Shown here: positions 1-8,405 of the stretch, one piece after another | Layout of the letters: each line of letters begins with the position of its first letter | How positions within the stretch are numbered: the stretch's first letter is position 1 | Source: Sphingobacteriales bacterium | GTDB taxonomy: Bacteria > Bacteroidota > Bacteroidia > Chitinophagales > Chitinophagaceae | Reading direction: 5' to 3' | DNA length: 64,000 bases | NCBI GenBank assembly: GCA_016200915.1 | Contig: JACQDV010000092.1 | Location: forward strand, 1 to 64,000 | Notes under the pieces: model-generated | Database searches by the model: none | Told to the model about the DNA's origin: nothing | What the model saw: only the letters and a program-made list of their open reading frames with translations | Position numbers and translations under genes: made by a program

Positions 1-132
1 CATAAATGTATGATTTGCAGCAAGTTGCAATTTTAATTCCGCTCGAAAAATCAAATCGTCTTAGGCATTGATTCCGTGCAAACTCAATACTGACAATACT
101 TTCAAAGAACTATGTATTATAACAACGCAACG
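1..132. other. Region beyond the truncated transposase, no gene seen
   Basis: No convincing ORF is visible. On the minus strand this is the DNA that should encode the C-terminal part of the transposase at 133-501. No reading frame gives the expected continuation, so the gene end seems to have been lost or replaced here. Confidence 0.5.
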
Positions 133-501
133 CTAATGAAACGAACGGGTGTAAGAAACAAAGAAGCTGTTAAACTGCCTTACCACCAACTCATCCACAG
201 ATAAATCTTTCCCTTCCATAAATCTTTTTTGCAGGATAGTTTTTTCTTCATCCGGGATTAATAAAATATTTTGATGAATGATGTTAGCTTGTTTAACTTT
301 TATCAGCCAGTGCACATGATTGTCTAATAAGCAATATGCATACGTATCAATATAATCGCCCAGGAAATTTTGATACTTCTTTAAAAAGAAAATTTTGTTT
401 TTATCTTCCCTGAACAGGGATTTTTCATTAATGCTTTTGCAGGTGATATGATAAAAGCATTCTTCTTCTAATGTGGCGAGTAAATTATCAGGTATGGCCA
501 T
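133..501 (-). pseudogene. REP-associated (RAYT-like, Y1/HUH) transposase, C-terminally truncated
   Basis: The protein matches the N-terminal part of TnpA_REP/Y1 transposases, single-strand nucleases that act on REP hairpins. It shows the FYHITCKSIN start, an LFREDKNK segment, the AYCLLDNHVHWLIK stretch with the HUH pair (NHVHWL), and a late FNSFFVSYTRSF helix that probably holds the catalytic Tyr. In relatives this helix is followed by a conserved Y-N-R-x-G-S-L-F block; here a stop comes directly after SFH. At 122 residues it is clearly shorter than the usual 170-250. The two REP-like hairpins at 531-635 lie just beyond its start codon, as expected for a RAYT and its substrate. I infer a decayed, probably inactive copy; a short functional form cannot be excluded. 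Confidence 0.75.
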
Positions 502-530
502 AAATAAATTTACGGTATTTATGTGATAGC

Positions 531-562
531 AGAGTGAGCCACTCTTTAGAGTGGTTCACTCT
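531..562. repeat. REP-like hairpin, copy 1
   Basis: Near-perfect inverted repeat: AGAGTGAGCCACTCT at 531-545, a 2-base centre, and AGAGTGGTTCACTCT at 548-562. It lies between the transposase start and the leuS 3' end. It is the reverse complement of copy 2 except around the centre. Confidence 0.85.
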
Positions 563-603
563 GTTCGTTCGCAAGGAATGGATGCTTGTTTTGGCTATGC
601 TGC

Positions 604-635
604 AGAGTGAACCACTCCGGAGAGTGGCTCACTCT
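604..635. repeat. REP-like hairpin, copy 2 (inverted relative to copy 1)
   Basis: Inverted repeat: AGAGTGAACCACTCC at 604-618, GG, and AGAGTGGCTCACTCT at 621-635. It ends one base before the leuS stop codon, so it may also stabilise or terminate the leuS transcript. With copy 1 it forms a head-to-head pair separated by 41 bases, like a BIME. Confidence 0.85.
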
Positions 636-636
636 C

Positions 637-3408
637 CTACATCACCACATTCACCATTTTACCTTTTACAAAAATGATTTTCTTCGGGGCTTTCCCCTCC
701 AGCCATTTTTGAACTACGTCATTGGTCAACACAATTTGCTCTACTTCCGGTTGTGCAGCATCTAAAGCGATGTTGATAGTAGTCCTCATCTTTCCATTAA
801 TACTGATGGGATATTCTTTGGATGACTCAATTAAATATTTTGTTTCAATGGCCGGATAAGCTGCATCTAAAACAGTACCACTGTTGCCTAACAAACTCCA
901 CAACTCTTCTGCAATATGTGGTGCATACGGCGTTAAAGCGATAAGCAATTTCTCCAGCACTTCTTTCTTGTGACATTTTAAATCGCTCAACTCATTCACT
1001 AATATCATGAAGGTGCTTACACCGGTGTTGAAAGAAAAACGATCTGTATCTTCTTCAATCTTTTTTAATCCTTTGTACAAAGCTTTCCATTCTGCATCAT
1101 TCGCTTTGTCTTCGTTCCATACTTTTCCTTTTAAATCATCATAGAACAAACGCCAGAGTTTTTTAAGGAAACGGTGTACCCCTTCAATACCTTTTATATC
1201 CCAAGGCTTGGATGCTTCCAAAGGACCAAGGAACATTTCATACATACGAAAAGTATCTACTCCATATTTCTCAACCACATCATCCGGGTTTATTACATTG
1301 AAATAAGATTTGCTCATCTTTTCAATAGCTGTACCACAGATGTATTTTCCATCTTCCAAAATAAATTCAGCATCGGCAAAATCGGGTTTCCATTTTTTGA
1401 ATGCGGCCGTATCTAATTCTGTTCCGTTCACAATATTCACATCTACATGTAATGCATCTGCATCGTATTGCGATTTCAATCCATGAGAAACAAATTTGTT
1501 AGTGCCTCTTACACGATATACAAATCTTGAATCACCGGTTATCTTTCCCTGGTTGATTAATTTTTTAAAGGGTTCATCAAAATTCAGGTAACCCAAATCA
1601 TGAAGCACCTTCACCCACAAACGGGAATACAACAAATGTGCTACAGCATGTTCTGAACCGCCAATATAAACATCTACCTGTCCCCAGTAATCCAAAGCTT
1701 TTTTATCAGCAAATGCTTTATCATTGTGCGGATCGGTATAACGCAAAAAATACCAGGCAGCACCGGCATGCGTAGGCATCGTATTGGAATCACGATTCTC
1801 ATTTGCAGCAAAAAATATCCAGTCTTTCAAATTTGCTAATGGTCCTTCACCATTTCCTGCTGGTTTAAAATCATTGGAAGGTGGTAACACCAATGGCAAT
1901 TCTTTTTCATCCATTGCATAAGGCACGCCATTTTTATAAACGATAGGAAATGGTTCGCCCCAGTAACGCTGACGGCTCCATCCTGCATCTCTCATTTTAT
2001 AATTCACCTGTCGCTTGCCAATTCCATCTGCTTCTATTTTTGCAATCGCTGAATCAATTGCTTCTCTCATCACCATACCATTTAAGAAACCACTGTTTTG
2101 TAAAATGGCATCTTTGGTTGCATTGGCTTCTTCACCATTATAATATTCACCAATGATGTTGGTGATTGGGATATTAAAATGTTTCGCAAACTTGAAATCT
2201 CTTTCATCACCACAAGGCACGGCCATGATGGCGCCGGTACCATAACCGGCCAGCACATATTCACTTATCCAGATAGGAATTTTTCTTCCATCAAATGGAT
2301 TAACGGCATATGCACCTGTGAAACAACCCGTGATCTTTTTTACTTCTGCCATTCTATCCACTTCTGAACGGGTTAATACATACTGCACATAATCATCTAC
2401 TTCTTTTTGTTGTGCTGATGAAGTGATTGATTTCACCATCTCATGCTCCGGAGCTACTACCATAAAGTCCACACCAAAAATGGTATCGGGTCTTGTAGTA
2501 AACACTCTCATGCTTTTAATAACATCCTGTTCACTTGATACAGCAAAATCAATTTCAGCTCCTACACTTTTACCAATCCAGTTGCGCTGAATTTCTTTCA
2601 TTGAATCACTGAAATCAATTTCATCTAATCCTTTCAACAAACGTTCTGCATATTCAGTAATACGCAAACTCCATTGACGCATTTTCTTTTTTACCACCGG
2701 AAAGCCACCACGGTAACTCAAACCATTTATCACTTCATCATTCGCCAATACTGTTCCCAATGCTTCGCACCAGTTAACATCTGTGTACGCCAAATAAGCC
2801 AACCGATATTGCATCAATATTTCCTGTTGTGTAGCCTCATCAAAACTTTTCCATTCAGCTGGCGTAAAGCTGAACGCTGAACGCTGAATGCCCGGCACAT
2901 CAGAGCCATGTGTTTCAAAAAGTTTTATCAATTGCGTTATGCGTTCAGCCTTCTGCGTTATGCGATTAAACCAACTATCAAATAACTGCAGGAAAATCCA
3001 CTGCGTCCATTTGTAGTAAGATGGTTCGCAGGTTCGTACTTCACGGTCCCAGTCGAAACAAAAACCAATATTGTCTAACTGCTTGCGGAAGGTATTGATA
3101 TTATTTTCTGTTGATACCGCCGGGTGAATACCATGCTCAATAGCATATTGCTCAGCAGGCAAACCAAACGCATCATAACCCATCGGGTGCAACACGTTAA
3201 AACCTTTCAGTCTTTTATATCGGGCATAAATATCACTGGCAATATAACCTAACGGATGGCCTACATGCAAACCGGCACCACTTGGATAAGGAAACATATC
3301 CAATACATAATACTTTGGTTTTGGGGAATCATTGGGTACGCTGTACACCTTTTTTTCTTTCCATTGTTGCTGCCATTTCTTTTCAATATCTCTGAACTTG
3401 TATTCCAT
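637..3408 (-). CDS. leuS: Leucyl-tRNA synthetase
   Basis: Class I aminoacyl-tRNA synthetase that charges tRNA-Leu in the cytoplasm. The HIGH motif is HVGH (residues 48-51, inside PYPSGAGLHVGHPLGY) and the KMSKS loop is at 697-701. The CP1 editing domain is present (TTRPDTIFG, GTGAIMAVPCGDERDF). Length 923 is slightly above many bacterial LeuRS. The segment around residues 149-184 is encoded by DNA with two inverted word repeats (2869-2964, see findings). The ATG start is followed by the expected N-terminus MEYKFRDIEKKWQ. No partner gene is visible; the REP-like hairpin abuts the stop codon. Identification is secure. Confidence 0.98.
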   Translation of the reverse strand: MEYKFRDIEKKWQQQWKEKKVYSVPNDSPKPKYYVLDMFPYPSGAGLHVGHPLGYIASDIYARYKRLKGFNVLHPMGYDAFGLPAEQYAIEHGIHPAVSTENNINTFRKQLDNIGFCFDWDREVRTCEPSYYKWTQWIFLQLFDSWFNRITQKAERITQLIKLFETHGSDVPGIQRSAFSFTPAEWKSFDEATQQEILMQYRLAYLAYTDVNWCEALGTVLANDEVINGLSYRGGFPVVKKKMRQWSLRITEYAERLLKGLDEIDFSDSMKEIQRNWIGKSVGAEIDFAVSSEQDVIKSMRVFTTRPDTIFGVDFMVVAPEHEMVKSITSSAQQKEVDDYVQYVLTRSEVDRMAEVKKITGCFTGAYAVNPFDGRKIPIWISEYVLAGYGTGAIMAVPCGDERDFKFAKHFNIPITNIIGEYYNGEEANATKDAILQNSGFLNGMVMREAIDSAIAKIEADGIGKRQVNYKMRDAGWSRQRYWGEPFPIVYKNGVPYAMDEKELPLVLPPSNDFKPAGNGEGPLANLKDWIFFAANENRDSNTMPTHAGAAWYFLRYTDPHNDKAFADKKALDYWGQVDVYIGGSEHAVAHLLYSRLWVKVLHDLGYLNFDEPFKKLINQGKITGDSRFVYRVRGTNKFVSHGLKSQYDADALHVDVNIVNGTELDTAAFKKWKPDFADAEFILEDGKYICGTAIEKMSKSYFNVINPDDVVEKYGVDTFRMYEMFLGPLEASKPWDIKGIEGVHRFLKKLWRLFYDDLKGKVWNEDKANDAEWKALYKGLKKIEEDTDRFSFNTGVSTFMILVNELSDLKCHKKEVLEKLLIALTPYAPHIAEELWSLLGNSGTVLDAAYPAIETKYLIESSKEYPISINGKMRTTINIALDAAQPEVEQIVLTNDVVQKWLEGKAPKKIIFVKGKMVNVVM
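2869..2964. repeat. Inverted word repeat inside leuS
   Basis: GCTGAACGCTGAACGC begins at 2869. The opposite-strand word GGCTGAACGCATAACGC lies in 2934-2964, about 14 of 16 positions alike, so the leuS mRNA could fold a hairpin with a loop of about 50 bases. TGCGTTATGCG is also directly repeated within the right arm. The style matches the intergenic word hairpins of this window. Confidence 0.6.
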
Positions 3409-3445
3409 TAACGGTTTGTAGTTTATTGTTTGTGGTTTGTAGTTG

Positions 3446-3542
3446 TTTGTTCAAAAGGTTCAGGAGGTTCCAGGAGTTCAAAAGGTTTTATTCTGTTATC
3501 TTAACCTATTGAACCTTTTAAATCTGTTGAACTTATTGAACC
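3446..3542. repeat. Imperfect intergenic hairpin built from TTCAAAAGGTT/GGTTCAATA words
   Basis: The left arm (about 3449-3488) and the reverse complement of the right arm (about 3503-3542) agree at roughly 28 of 38 positions. Each arm is itself made of repeated GGTTCAA-like words. It lies upstream of leuS. No gene is visible in the 3409-3952 gap. Confidence 0.65.
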
Positions 3543-3554
3543 AATATTTTGTAC

Positions 3555-3858
3555 TTAGCGATTGAATAACGATTAAACTTTGGTTGCGTCGCACAGTTTT
3601 ACGTTCTGTAACTCGGGTCATCTTTGTTTTAACCACAAGGTGCACTAAGGCTAACACTAAGAACACAAGAAAAACTTTGTGCACTTTGTGATTACTTTGT
3701 GTTCTCCGTGGTTCAAAAAAATTTGCTGAGTAAAGAACCGGACGTACAAGTGAGTGACACAACCACAGCCGAACAGAATTGTGAAAGAAGACTTAAAAAA
3801 TCTCTTATACATCAATCATCCGTCAACTGCTGAAATAAACCTGTTATTCAATCGTTAG
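3555..3858. repeat. Nested palindromic MITE-like element
   Basis: The outer ends are inverted copies of a 16-base word (TTAGCGATTGAATAAC at 3555-3570 against its complement at 3843-3858, 14 of 16 matching). Inside lie two inverted, diverged copies of a second word related to GGTTGTGTCACTCACTTG (3582-3623 plus, 3741-3764 minus). At the centre is a long hairpin, AACCACAAGGTGCAC to TTCTCCGTGGTTC, at 3631-3714. The short frame across 3496-3762 has no protein character. A further copy of the second word is at 32796-32837. Confidence 0.65.
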
Positions 3859-3896
3859 ATGGGGCACAAAAATAAGGAAACGAGGCGTAAAACCTT

Positions 3897-3904
3897 TAAT
3901 TTTG
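3897..3904 (+). promoter_or_regulatory. Putative -7 box (TAATTTTG) for ftsX
   Basis: Exact match to the Bacteroidota -7 consensus TAnnTTTG, 48 bases before the ftsX ATG. Confidence 0.55.
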
Positions 3905-3952
3905 CCCGCATCCGGCAGCATTTTACTAAACCCATTTTTATAAAAGATTCGC

Positions 3953-4831
3953 ATGACTCAAATCGGAAAATCATCCAGTCAAAAAGGTAAACCATCCTAC
4001 TTCATGGCCATTTTGGGTGTAACTATCGTACTGCTTTTTGTAGGCGTATTTGGCTGGCTCATCCTCAACGCCAGCAAGTACACGGAAAAGCTGAAGGAAA
4101 ACGTGGAAATGCAGGTGTACCTGCGCAGTAATATCAAGCAAAAAGAAATTGATTCGCTCAAAAATTATATTGCTACCCAGCCTTATACCCGTGCGGTTGA
4201 ATACATTGACAAAGAAACGGCCCGTAAAAAATGGCAGAGCAGCGGCGAGGAAGATTTTAACGGGGTGCTGGGTGATGAAAACCCTTTGCCGGCTTCCATC
4301 AACTTTAATTTAAAAAGCGAGTACGTGGTAAAGGACACCATGGAAAAAATTAAGGCCGATATTTTGCGTCATGATCTTTATGTGCAGAGTGTAAACTATC
4401 CCGCCCAGTTAATTGAAAAGATGGGACCGGTATTAAAAGTGATACTGGGTATTTTGATTTCCCTGTCTGTACTGTTTCTTGTTTCTTCCATTGTGTTAAT
4501 TGATAACACCGTAAAGCTGGCCATGTACAGCAATCGCTTTATAATTAAAACGATGCAGATGGTAGGCGCCACACGGGATTTTATTACCAAGCCTATTAAC
4601 ATAAAAGCCGTAGTTAACGGATCCATTGCTGCAGTTATTGCAATTGCCTGTTTGTTCGGCATTATACTGGTCGTTGAAAAAATGTTTCCGGAACTGACCG
4701 ACCTGCGGGATAATGGCCGTTTATTGTTATTGTTTTTATTGATTATAGTGCTGGGCATTGGTATTACTTTATTCAGTACACACCGCAGTGTGATAAAGTA
4801 TTTGAAAATGAAGCTGGATGATTTGTATTAA
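3953..4831 (+). CDS. ftsX: Cell division protein FtsX (ABC-transporter-type permease)
   Basis: Membrane subunit of the FtsEX complex, which couples the divisome to peptidoglycan hydrolase activation. It has the FtsX layout: one N-terminal membrane segment (about residues 17-38), a periplasmic domain with the ENVEMQVYLR strand, then three C-terminal membrane segments (about 165-190, 215-236, 255-275). The FtsX-type region around TMQMVGATRDFI is present. Length 292 is normal. ftsE is not adjacent, as is common in this phylum. The downstream DUF3098 gene is on the same strand, and the FtsX-DUF3098-UppP order suggests an envelope/division neighbourhood. A good -7 box lies upstream. Confidence 0.93.
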   Translation: MTQIGKSSSQKGKPSYFMAILGVTIVLLFVGVFGWLILNASKYTEKLKENVEMQVYLRSNIKQKEIDSLKNYIATQPYTRAVEYIDKETARKKWQSSGEEDFNGVLGDENPLPASINFNLKSEYVVKDTMEKIKADILRHDLYVQSVNYPAQLIEKMGPVLKVILGILISLSVLFLVSSIVLIDNTVKLAMYSNRFIIKTMQMVGATRDFITKPINIKAVVNGSIAAVIAIACLFGIILVVEKMFPELTDLRDNGRLLLLFLLIIVLGIGITLFSTHRSVIKYLKMKLDDLY

Positions 4832-4850
4832 TGAGGCTACTGGCTATTAT

Positions 4851-4910
4851 TAGCTGCAAGCTTTAAGCATAAGAAAAAGCATACAGCCTGAAGCTAACAG
4901 CTTGCAGCTA
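4851..4910. repeat. Intergenic hairpin with TAGCTGCAAGCT arms
   Basis: TAGCTGCAAGCT (4851-4862) pairs perfectly with AGCTTGCAGCTA (4899-4910). The interior holds further AAGC/AGCT words. It lies between ftsX and the DUF3098 gene, so it may act as a partial terminator or processing site. Confidence 0.75.
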
Positions 4911-4923
4911 TAAAGATTTACCA

Positions 4924-4931
4924 TATATTCG
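4924..4931 (+). promoter_or_regulatory. Putative -7 box (TATATTCG) for the DUF3098 gene
   Basis: Matches TAnnTTYG, 20 bases before the ATG, just after the hairpin. It suggests the small gene has its own promoter. Confidence 0.4.
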
Positions 4932-4951
4932 CAACCTCTAAATTTTAAATT

Positions 4952-5191
4952 ATGGCAGTGGATAAAAAACAGGATATCTTATTTACCAAAGACAATTATT
5001 TGTGGATGGCGATTGGCGGTGCGGTAATGCTGATAGGATTGTTCCTGATGATGGGTGGTAAAAGTGCCGACCCGAATGTATTTAACCCAAAAGAAGTGTA
5101 CAGTACACAACGTATTACTGTAGCTCCAATATTGATAGTATTAGGTTTATTAATTGAAATCTATGCCATCATGAAAAAACCCAAAGAATAA
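4952..5191 (+). CDS. DUF3098 family membrane protein
   Basis: Small protein of 79 residues with two predicted membrane segments (about 17-36 and 53-71) joined by a short polar loop containing the GKSADPNVFNPKEVYS stretch characteristic of DUF3098. The family is found in Bacteroidota, commonly next to ftsX and uppP as here, and its biochemical role is unknown. The N-terminus is charged (MAVDKKQDILFTKDNY), without a cleavable signal peptide. A strong intrinsic terminator follows 26 bases after the stop. I infer a cell-envelope role only from conserved neighbours. Confidence 0.88.
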   Translation: MAVDKKQDILFTKDNYLWMAIGGAVMLIGLFLMMGGKSADPNVFNPKEVYSTQRITVAPILIVLGLLIEIYAIMKKPKE

Positions 5192-5216
5192 TCACCTCGT
5201 TTTTAAGATCCCGAAG

Positions 5217-5244
5217 GCGATGAAGTATTTTTCATCGCTTTTTT
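5217..5244 (+). terminator. Intrinsic terminator after the DUF3098 gene
   Basis: GCGATGAA / TTCATCGC stem (5217-5224, 5231-5238) followed by TTTTTT. Confidence 0.85.
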
Positions 5245-5247
5245 CAT

Positions 5248-5268
5248 GTCCGACGGCCCCCGTCTGAC
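5248..5268. repeat. GTCCGACGG hairpin, copy 1
   Basis: GTCCGACGG (5248-5256) and CCGTCTGAC (5260-5268) form a short stem with one mismatch. It shares its arm word with the larger palindrome that follows. Confidence 0.7.
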
Positions 5269-5279
5269 ATAAAAAAGAT

Positions 5280-5322
5280 CGATTCATCCGGTCCGACGGA
5301 GACCGTCGGACCGGATGAATCG
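5280..5322. repeat. Perfect 20-bp-arm palindrome containing GTCCGACGG
   Basis: The arms at 5280-5299 and 5303-5322 are perfectly complementary around a 3-base loop (AGA), with GTCCGACGG next to the loop. TTTTC follows on the plus strand. It lies between the DUF3098 terminator and uppP. It is GC-rich compared with its surroundings. Confidence 0.9.
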
Positions 5323-5355
5323 TTTTCATTATCTTGCTTCTTATAAAATTTTTAC

Positions 5356-6138
5356 ATGGATTTAATTCAAAGTATCATTATAGCAATAGTAGAAGGATTA
5401 ACAGAGTTCCTGCCTATTTCATCCACTGGCCATATGATTATTACAGAGCGTTTGCTGGGTGTGGAGTCAACCGATTTTACCAAACTGTTTACCGTAGCCA
5501 TACAATTAGGAGCCATTTTAGCCGTGGTAGTTTTATACTTTAAAAAGTTTGTGGCTTTTAAAGACTGGAAATTTTATGCAAAGCTGGTGGTAGCTGTAAT
5601 TCCTGCGCTGGTAATTGGAAAATTATTTGCTGATAAAATTGATTCTTTACTGGAAAGTCCGTTAACTGTTTCCATCACTATGCTGTTAGGTGGTATTGTA
5701 TTATTGTTTATTGATAACGCTTTTAAAAATCCAACCATTGAGGAAGAGCCTAAAATAACTTATGGCAAAGCATTGATGATTGGCTTGTGGCAATGTATTG
5801 CTATGATTCCCGGTGTTAGTCGTAGTGCAGCATCTATCATTGGAGGTATGCAGCAAAAGCTTACCCGTAAATTAGCTGCTGAATTTTCTTTCTTCCTTGC
5901 AGTGCCAACTATGGCTGCTGCTACCGGTTATAAATTATTAAAAGGTTATAAAACTTTTACCGGCGAACATATTAAGTTGTTAGCCGTTGGAAATATTGTG
6001 GCGTTTGTAGTGGCTGTACTTGCCATTAAATTTTTCATCGGCTACCTGCAAAAACATGGCTTCCGTTTATTTGGCTGGTACCGTGTTATTGCAGGATTGA
6101 TTTTATTAGCACTTATTTACTCCGGCTACCTGAAATAA
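5356..6138 (+). CDS. uppP: Undecaprenyl-diphosphate phosphatase (UppP/BacA)
   Basis: Integral membrane enzyme that dephosphorylates undecaprenyl diphosphate so the lipid carrier can be reused in peptidoglycan and O-glycan synthesis. Both family signatures are visible: EGLTEFLPISSTGH at residues 13-26 and PGVSRS at 152-157, which hold the catalytic Glu/Ser/Arg residues of the family. Length 260 and about eight hydrophobic segments are normal. The ATG start gives the typical MDLIQSIIIAIVEG N-terminus. The next gene begins 45 bases downstream on the same strand. Confidence 0.97.
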   Translation: MDLIQSIIIAIVEGLTEFLPISSTGHMIITERLLGVESTDFTKLFTVAIQLGAILAVVVLYFKKFVAFKDWKFYAKLVVAVIPALVIGKLFADKIDSLLESPLTVSITMLLGGIVLLFIDNAFKNPTIEEEPKITYGKALMIGLWQCIAMIPGVSRSAASIIGGMQQKLTRKLAAEFSFFLAVPTMAAATGYKLLKGYKTFTGEHIKLLAVGNIVAFVVAVLAIKFFIGYLQKHGFRLFGWYRVIAGLILLALIYSGYLK

Positions 6139-6183
6139 CATCTTTGGTTTTTATTGTTTATTTTTCCATTACAATAATTGCTT

Positions 6184-7497
6184 ATGCAAACAGCTTCAAA
6201 AAGAGTTATTAATGGCTGGGCTATGTTCGACTGGGCCAACAGCGTTTATAATTTAGTAATTACCTCCACTATTTTTCCTGCTTATTTCGAAGCAATAGCA
6301 GAAGAGCGGAGAGAAGGTGATGTAATTTATGTCCGTTTTATGGGCAGGGAGTTTGTTAATACCTCTCTGTATAATTATGCATTGGCTTTTGCCTTATTAA
6401 TTGTTGCCATTATACTTCCGTTGCTAACATCCATCGCTGATTATAAAGGGAATAAAAAAAGTTTTATGGCTTTCTTTTTTACCATTGGAAGTTTGGCCTG
6501 TGGCGGATTATATTTTTTTAAAGATATTAATACACTATGGATAGGTATTGTTTGTATGATAATTGCCTGTATTTGTTTCTGGAGCAGTTATGTATTCAGT
6601 AACTCTTTTCTACCTGAAATTGCTGCACCGGAAGACAGGGACAGTGTAAGTGCCCGTGGCTTTGCTTATGGATATATTGGCAGTGTGATACTGCAACTTA
6701 TTTGTTTTGTGTTTGTGATGAAATATACAATGTTTGGGTTTGCAAACGAAGGAGAAGGATCAAGAGTTTCTTTTGTTGCTGTGTGTGTATGGTGGCTGGG
6801 CTTTGGTTATTTTTCTCTCTCCCGTTTACCTAAACCTTTAGCTGCCGGTTCCAATAATTCCCAAAATAACATCTTAACCAATGGTTACCGGGAGCTGGCT
6901 AAAGTATGGAATCAAATAAAAACGATGTCTGTCATCAAACGTTATCTCGGTGCTTTCTTTTTTTATAATATGGGTGTGCAAACGGTGATGCTGGCGGCTA
7001 CTTTATATGGCAAAAGTGAACTGGAAATACCGGTATCCAATCTCATCATTGCTATTTTACTGATTCAGTTAGTTGCGATACCCGGAGCTTTTGTTATTTC
7101 AAGGCTCTCAGGTAAAATTGGAAACTTCCAGTCGCTGATGGTAGTAATTTTTTTCTGGGTATTAATATGTGTGGCTGCTTATTTTGTTCCTAAAGGAAAT
7201 ATACTGTTGTTTTATATTCTCGGTGCCTGTGTTGGTTTTGTAATGGGGGGAATACAATCATTAAGCCGCAGTACATATAGTAAACTGATGCCGGAAACAA
7301 AAGATACCGCTTCCTTCTTCAGCTTTTATGATGTTACAGAAAAAGTTGCCGTGGTAATAGGTATGTTAAGTTTTGGATACATTACTGAATTAACGGGTAC
7401 ACAAAGACTATCTGTTCTTGCTTTGGCCACCTTCTTTTTAATAGGTTTAATAATTTTGTATAGTGCTTTGAAAAAGGAAAAAGAATTGGCATCATGA
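6184..7497 (+). CDS. UMF1-type MFS transporter
   Basis: Major facilitator of the UMF1/Atg22-like group, recognised by the N-terminal NGWAMFDWANSVYNLVI signature and about twelve hydrophobic segments. A conserved QSLSRSTYSKLMPE loop lies in the C-terminal half. The substrate is not known for the bacterial members. I use the ATG at 6184; an in-frame TTG at 6178 is possible but adds only two residues. The stop codon overlaps the start of the next gene (ATGA at 7494-7497), so the two are likely translated together. Together with uppP the genes could form one transcription unit. Confidence 0.88.
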   Translation: MQTASKRVINGWAMFDWANSVYNLVITSTIFPAYFEAIAEERREGDVIYVRFMGREFVNTSLYNYALAFALLIVAIILPLLTSIADYKGNKKSFMAFFFTIGSLACGGLYFFKDINTLWIGIVCMIIACICFWSSYVFSNSFLPEIAAPEDRDSVSARGFAYGYIGSVILQLICFVFVMKYTMFGFANEGEGSRVSFVAVCVWWLGFGYFSLSRLPKPLAAGSNNSQNNILTNGYRELAKVWNQIKTMSVIKRYLGAFFFYNMGVQTVMLAATLYGKSELEIPVSNLIIAILLIQLVAIPGAFVISRLSGKIGNFQSLMVVIFFWVLICVAAYFVPKGNILLFYILGACVGFVMGGIQSLSRSTYSKLMPETKDTASFFSFYDVTEKVAVVIGMLSFGYITELTGTQRLSVLALATFFLIGLIILYSALKKEKELAS

Positions 7498-8339
7498 AAC
7501 TTTATACAATAGATACTGGTTATTTTAAATTAGATGGCGGGGCAATGTTTGGCGTGGTACCTAAAAGTATCTGGAACAAACTGAATCCTGCTGATGAAAA
7601 TAATTTATGTGACTGGGCTTTGCGTTGTTTACTGATTGAGGAAGGTGATAAACTAATTTTGATAGATACCGGTAATGGCACCAAGCAGGATGCAAAATTC
7701 TGGAGTCATTATTATTTGCATGGCGATGATACATTAGATAAATCATTAGCCAAATATGGTTTTACTGCTGATGATGTAACAGATGTGATATTAACCCATT
7801 TACATTTTGACCATTGCGGTGGGGCTATTAAAATTGAAGATGGAAAATTAGTACCTGCATTTAAAAATGCTACTTACTGGAGCAATGAAAAGCACTGGAA
7901 CTGGGCAGTATATCCTAACGAAAGAGAGAAAGCCTCTTTTTTGAAAGAAAATATTTTGCCTATACAGGAAAGTGGGCAATTAAAATTCCAGGATACTAAT
8001 GCCGCAGATTCGCAGATTATTAAAGAAATAACATTCAGCTATGTTAGCGGGCATACAGAAGCGATGATGATTCCGCATATAAATTATAATGGAAAAACGG
8101 TAGTATTTATGGCTGATTTACTTCCCGCCGCTGCTCATATACCTATTCCTTATGTAATGGGTTACGATATGTTCCCATTAACCACTATGCAGGAAAAGAA
8201 AGCATTTTTAAAAGAAGCACTGGAAAATGATTATGTTCTTTTTTTTGAACACGACCCCAAGATTGAATGCTGCACTTTACAACAAACTGAGAGAGGAATT
8301 AGAATTAAGGAAAGTTTTAAGCTGAATGAATTGGTTTGA
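7494..8339 (+). CDS. Metallo-beta-lactamase-fold hydrolase
   Basis: The zinc-binding motif THLHFDH (His102, His104, Asp106, His107) is followed by a later His in VSGHTEAM, an Asp in FMADLLPAAAH, and a His in FFEHDPKIE. This is the full ligand set of the dinuclear MBL fold. The arrangement resembles N-acyl-homoserine-lactonase-like hydrolases, but the substrate cannot be told from sequence. 281 residues, no signal peptide, so cytoplasmic. The start ATG overlaps the stop of the transporter by four bases. The gene converges on the DUF3108 gene across a short AT-rich hairpin region. Confidence 0.9.
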   Translation: MKLYTIDTGYFKLDGGAMFGVVPKSIWNKLNPADENNLCDWALRCLLIEEGDKLILIDTGNGTKQDAKFWSHYYLHGDDTLDKSLAKYGFTADDVTDVILTHLHFDHCGGAIKIEDGKLVPAFKNATYWSNEKHWNWAVYPNEREKASFLKENILPIQESGQLKFQDTNAADSQIIKEITFSYVSGHTEAMMIPHINYNGKTVVFMADLLPAAAHIPIPYVMGYDMFPLTTMQEKKAFLKEALENDYVLFFEHDPKIECCTLQQTERGIRIKESFKLNELV

Positions 8340-8345
8340 AAATTT

Positions 8346-8405
8346 GATGATGATAATTTATTCCATCAGCACATTTTCAAATCTTCAAATTATTTAATCA
8401 TCATC
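8346..8405. repeat. AT-rich intergenic hairpin between convergent genes
   Basis: GATGATGATAATTTA near 8346 pairs imperfectly with AAATTATTTAATCATCATC near 8387-8405. The interior has TTCAAATCTTCAAATT words. It probably serves as a bidirectional transcript end for the two converging genes. Confidence 0.5.

Noticed and set aside
3496-3762. Open frame of 88 codons on the minus strand between leuS and ftsX
   Set aside because: It runs through the palindromic element and its product has no protein character (repeated FNRFKRFNRL words translated from repeat DNA).
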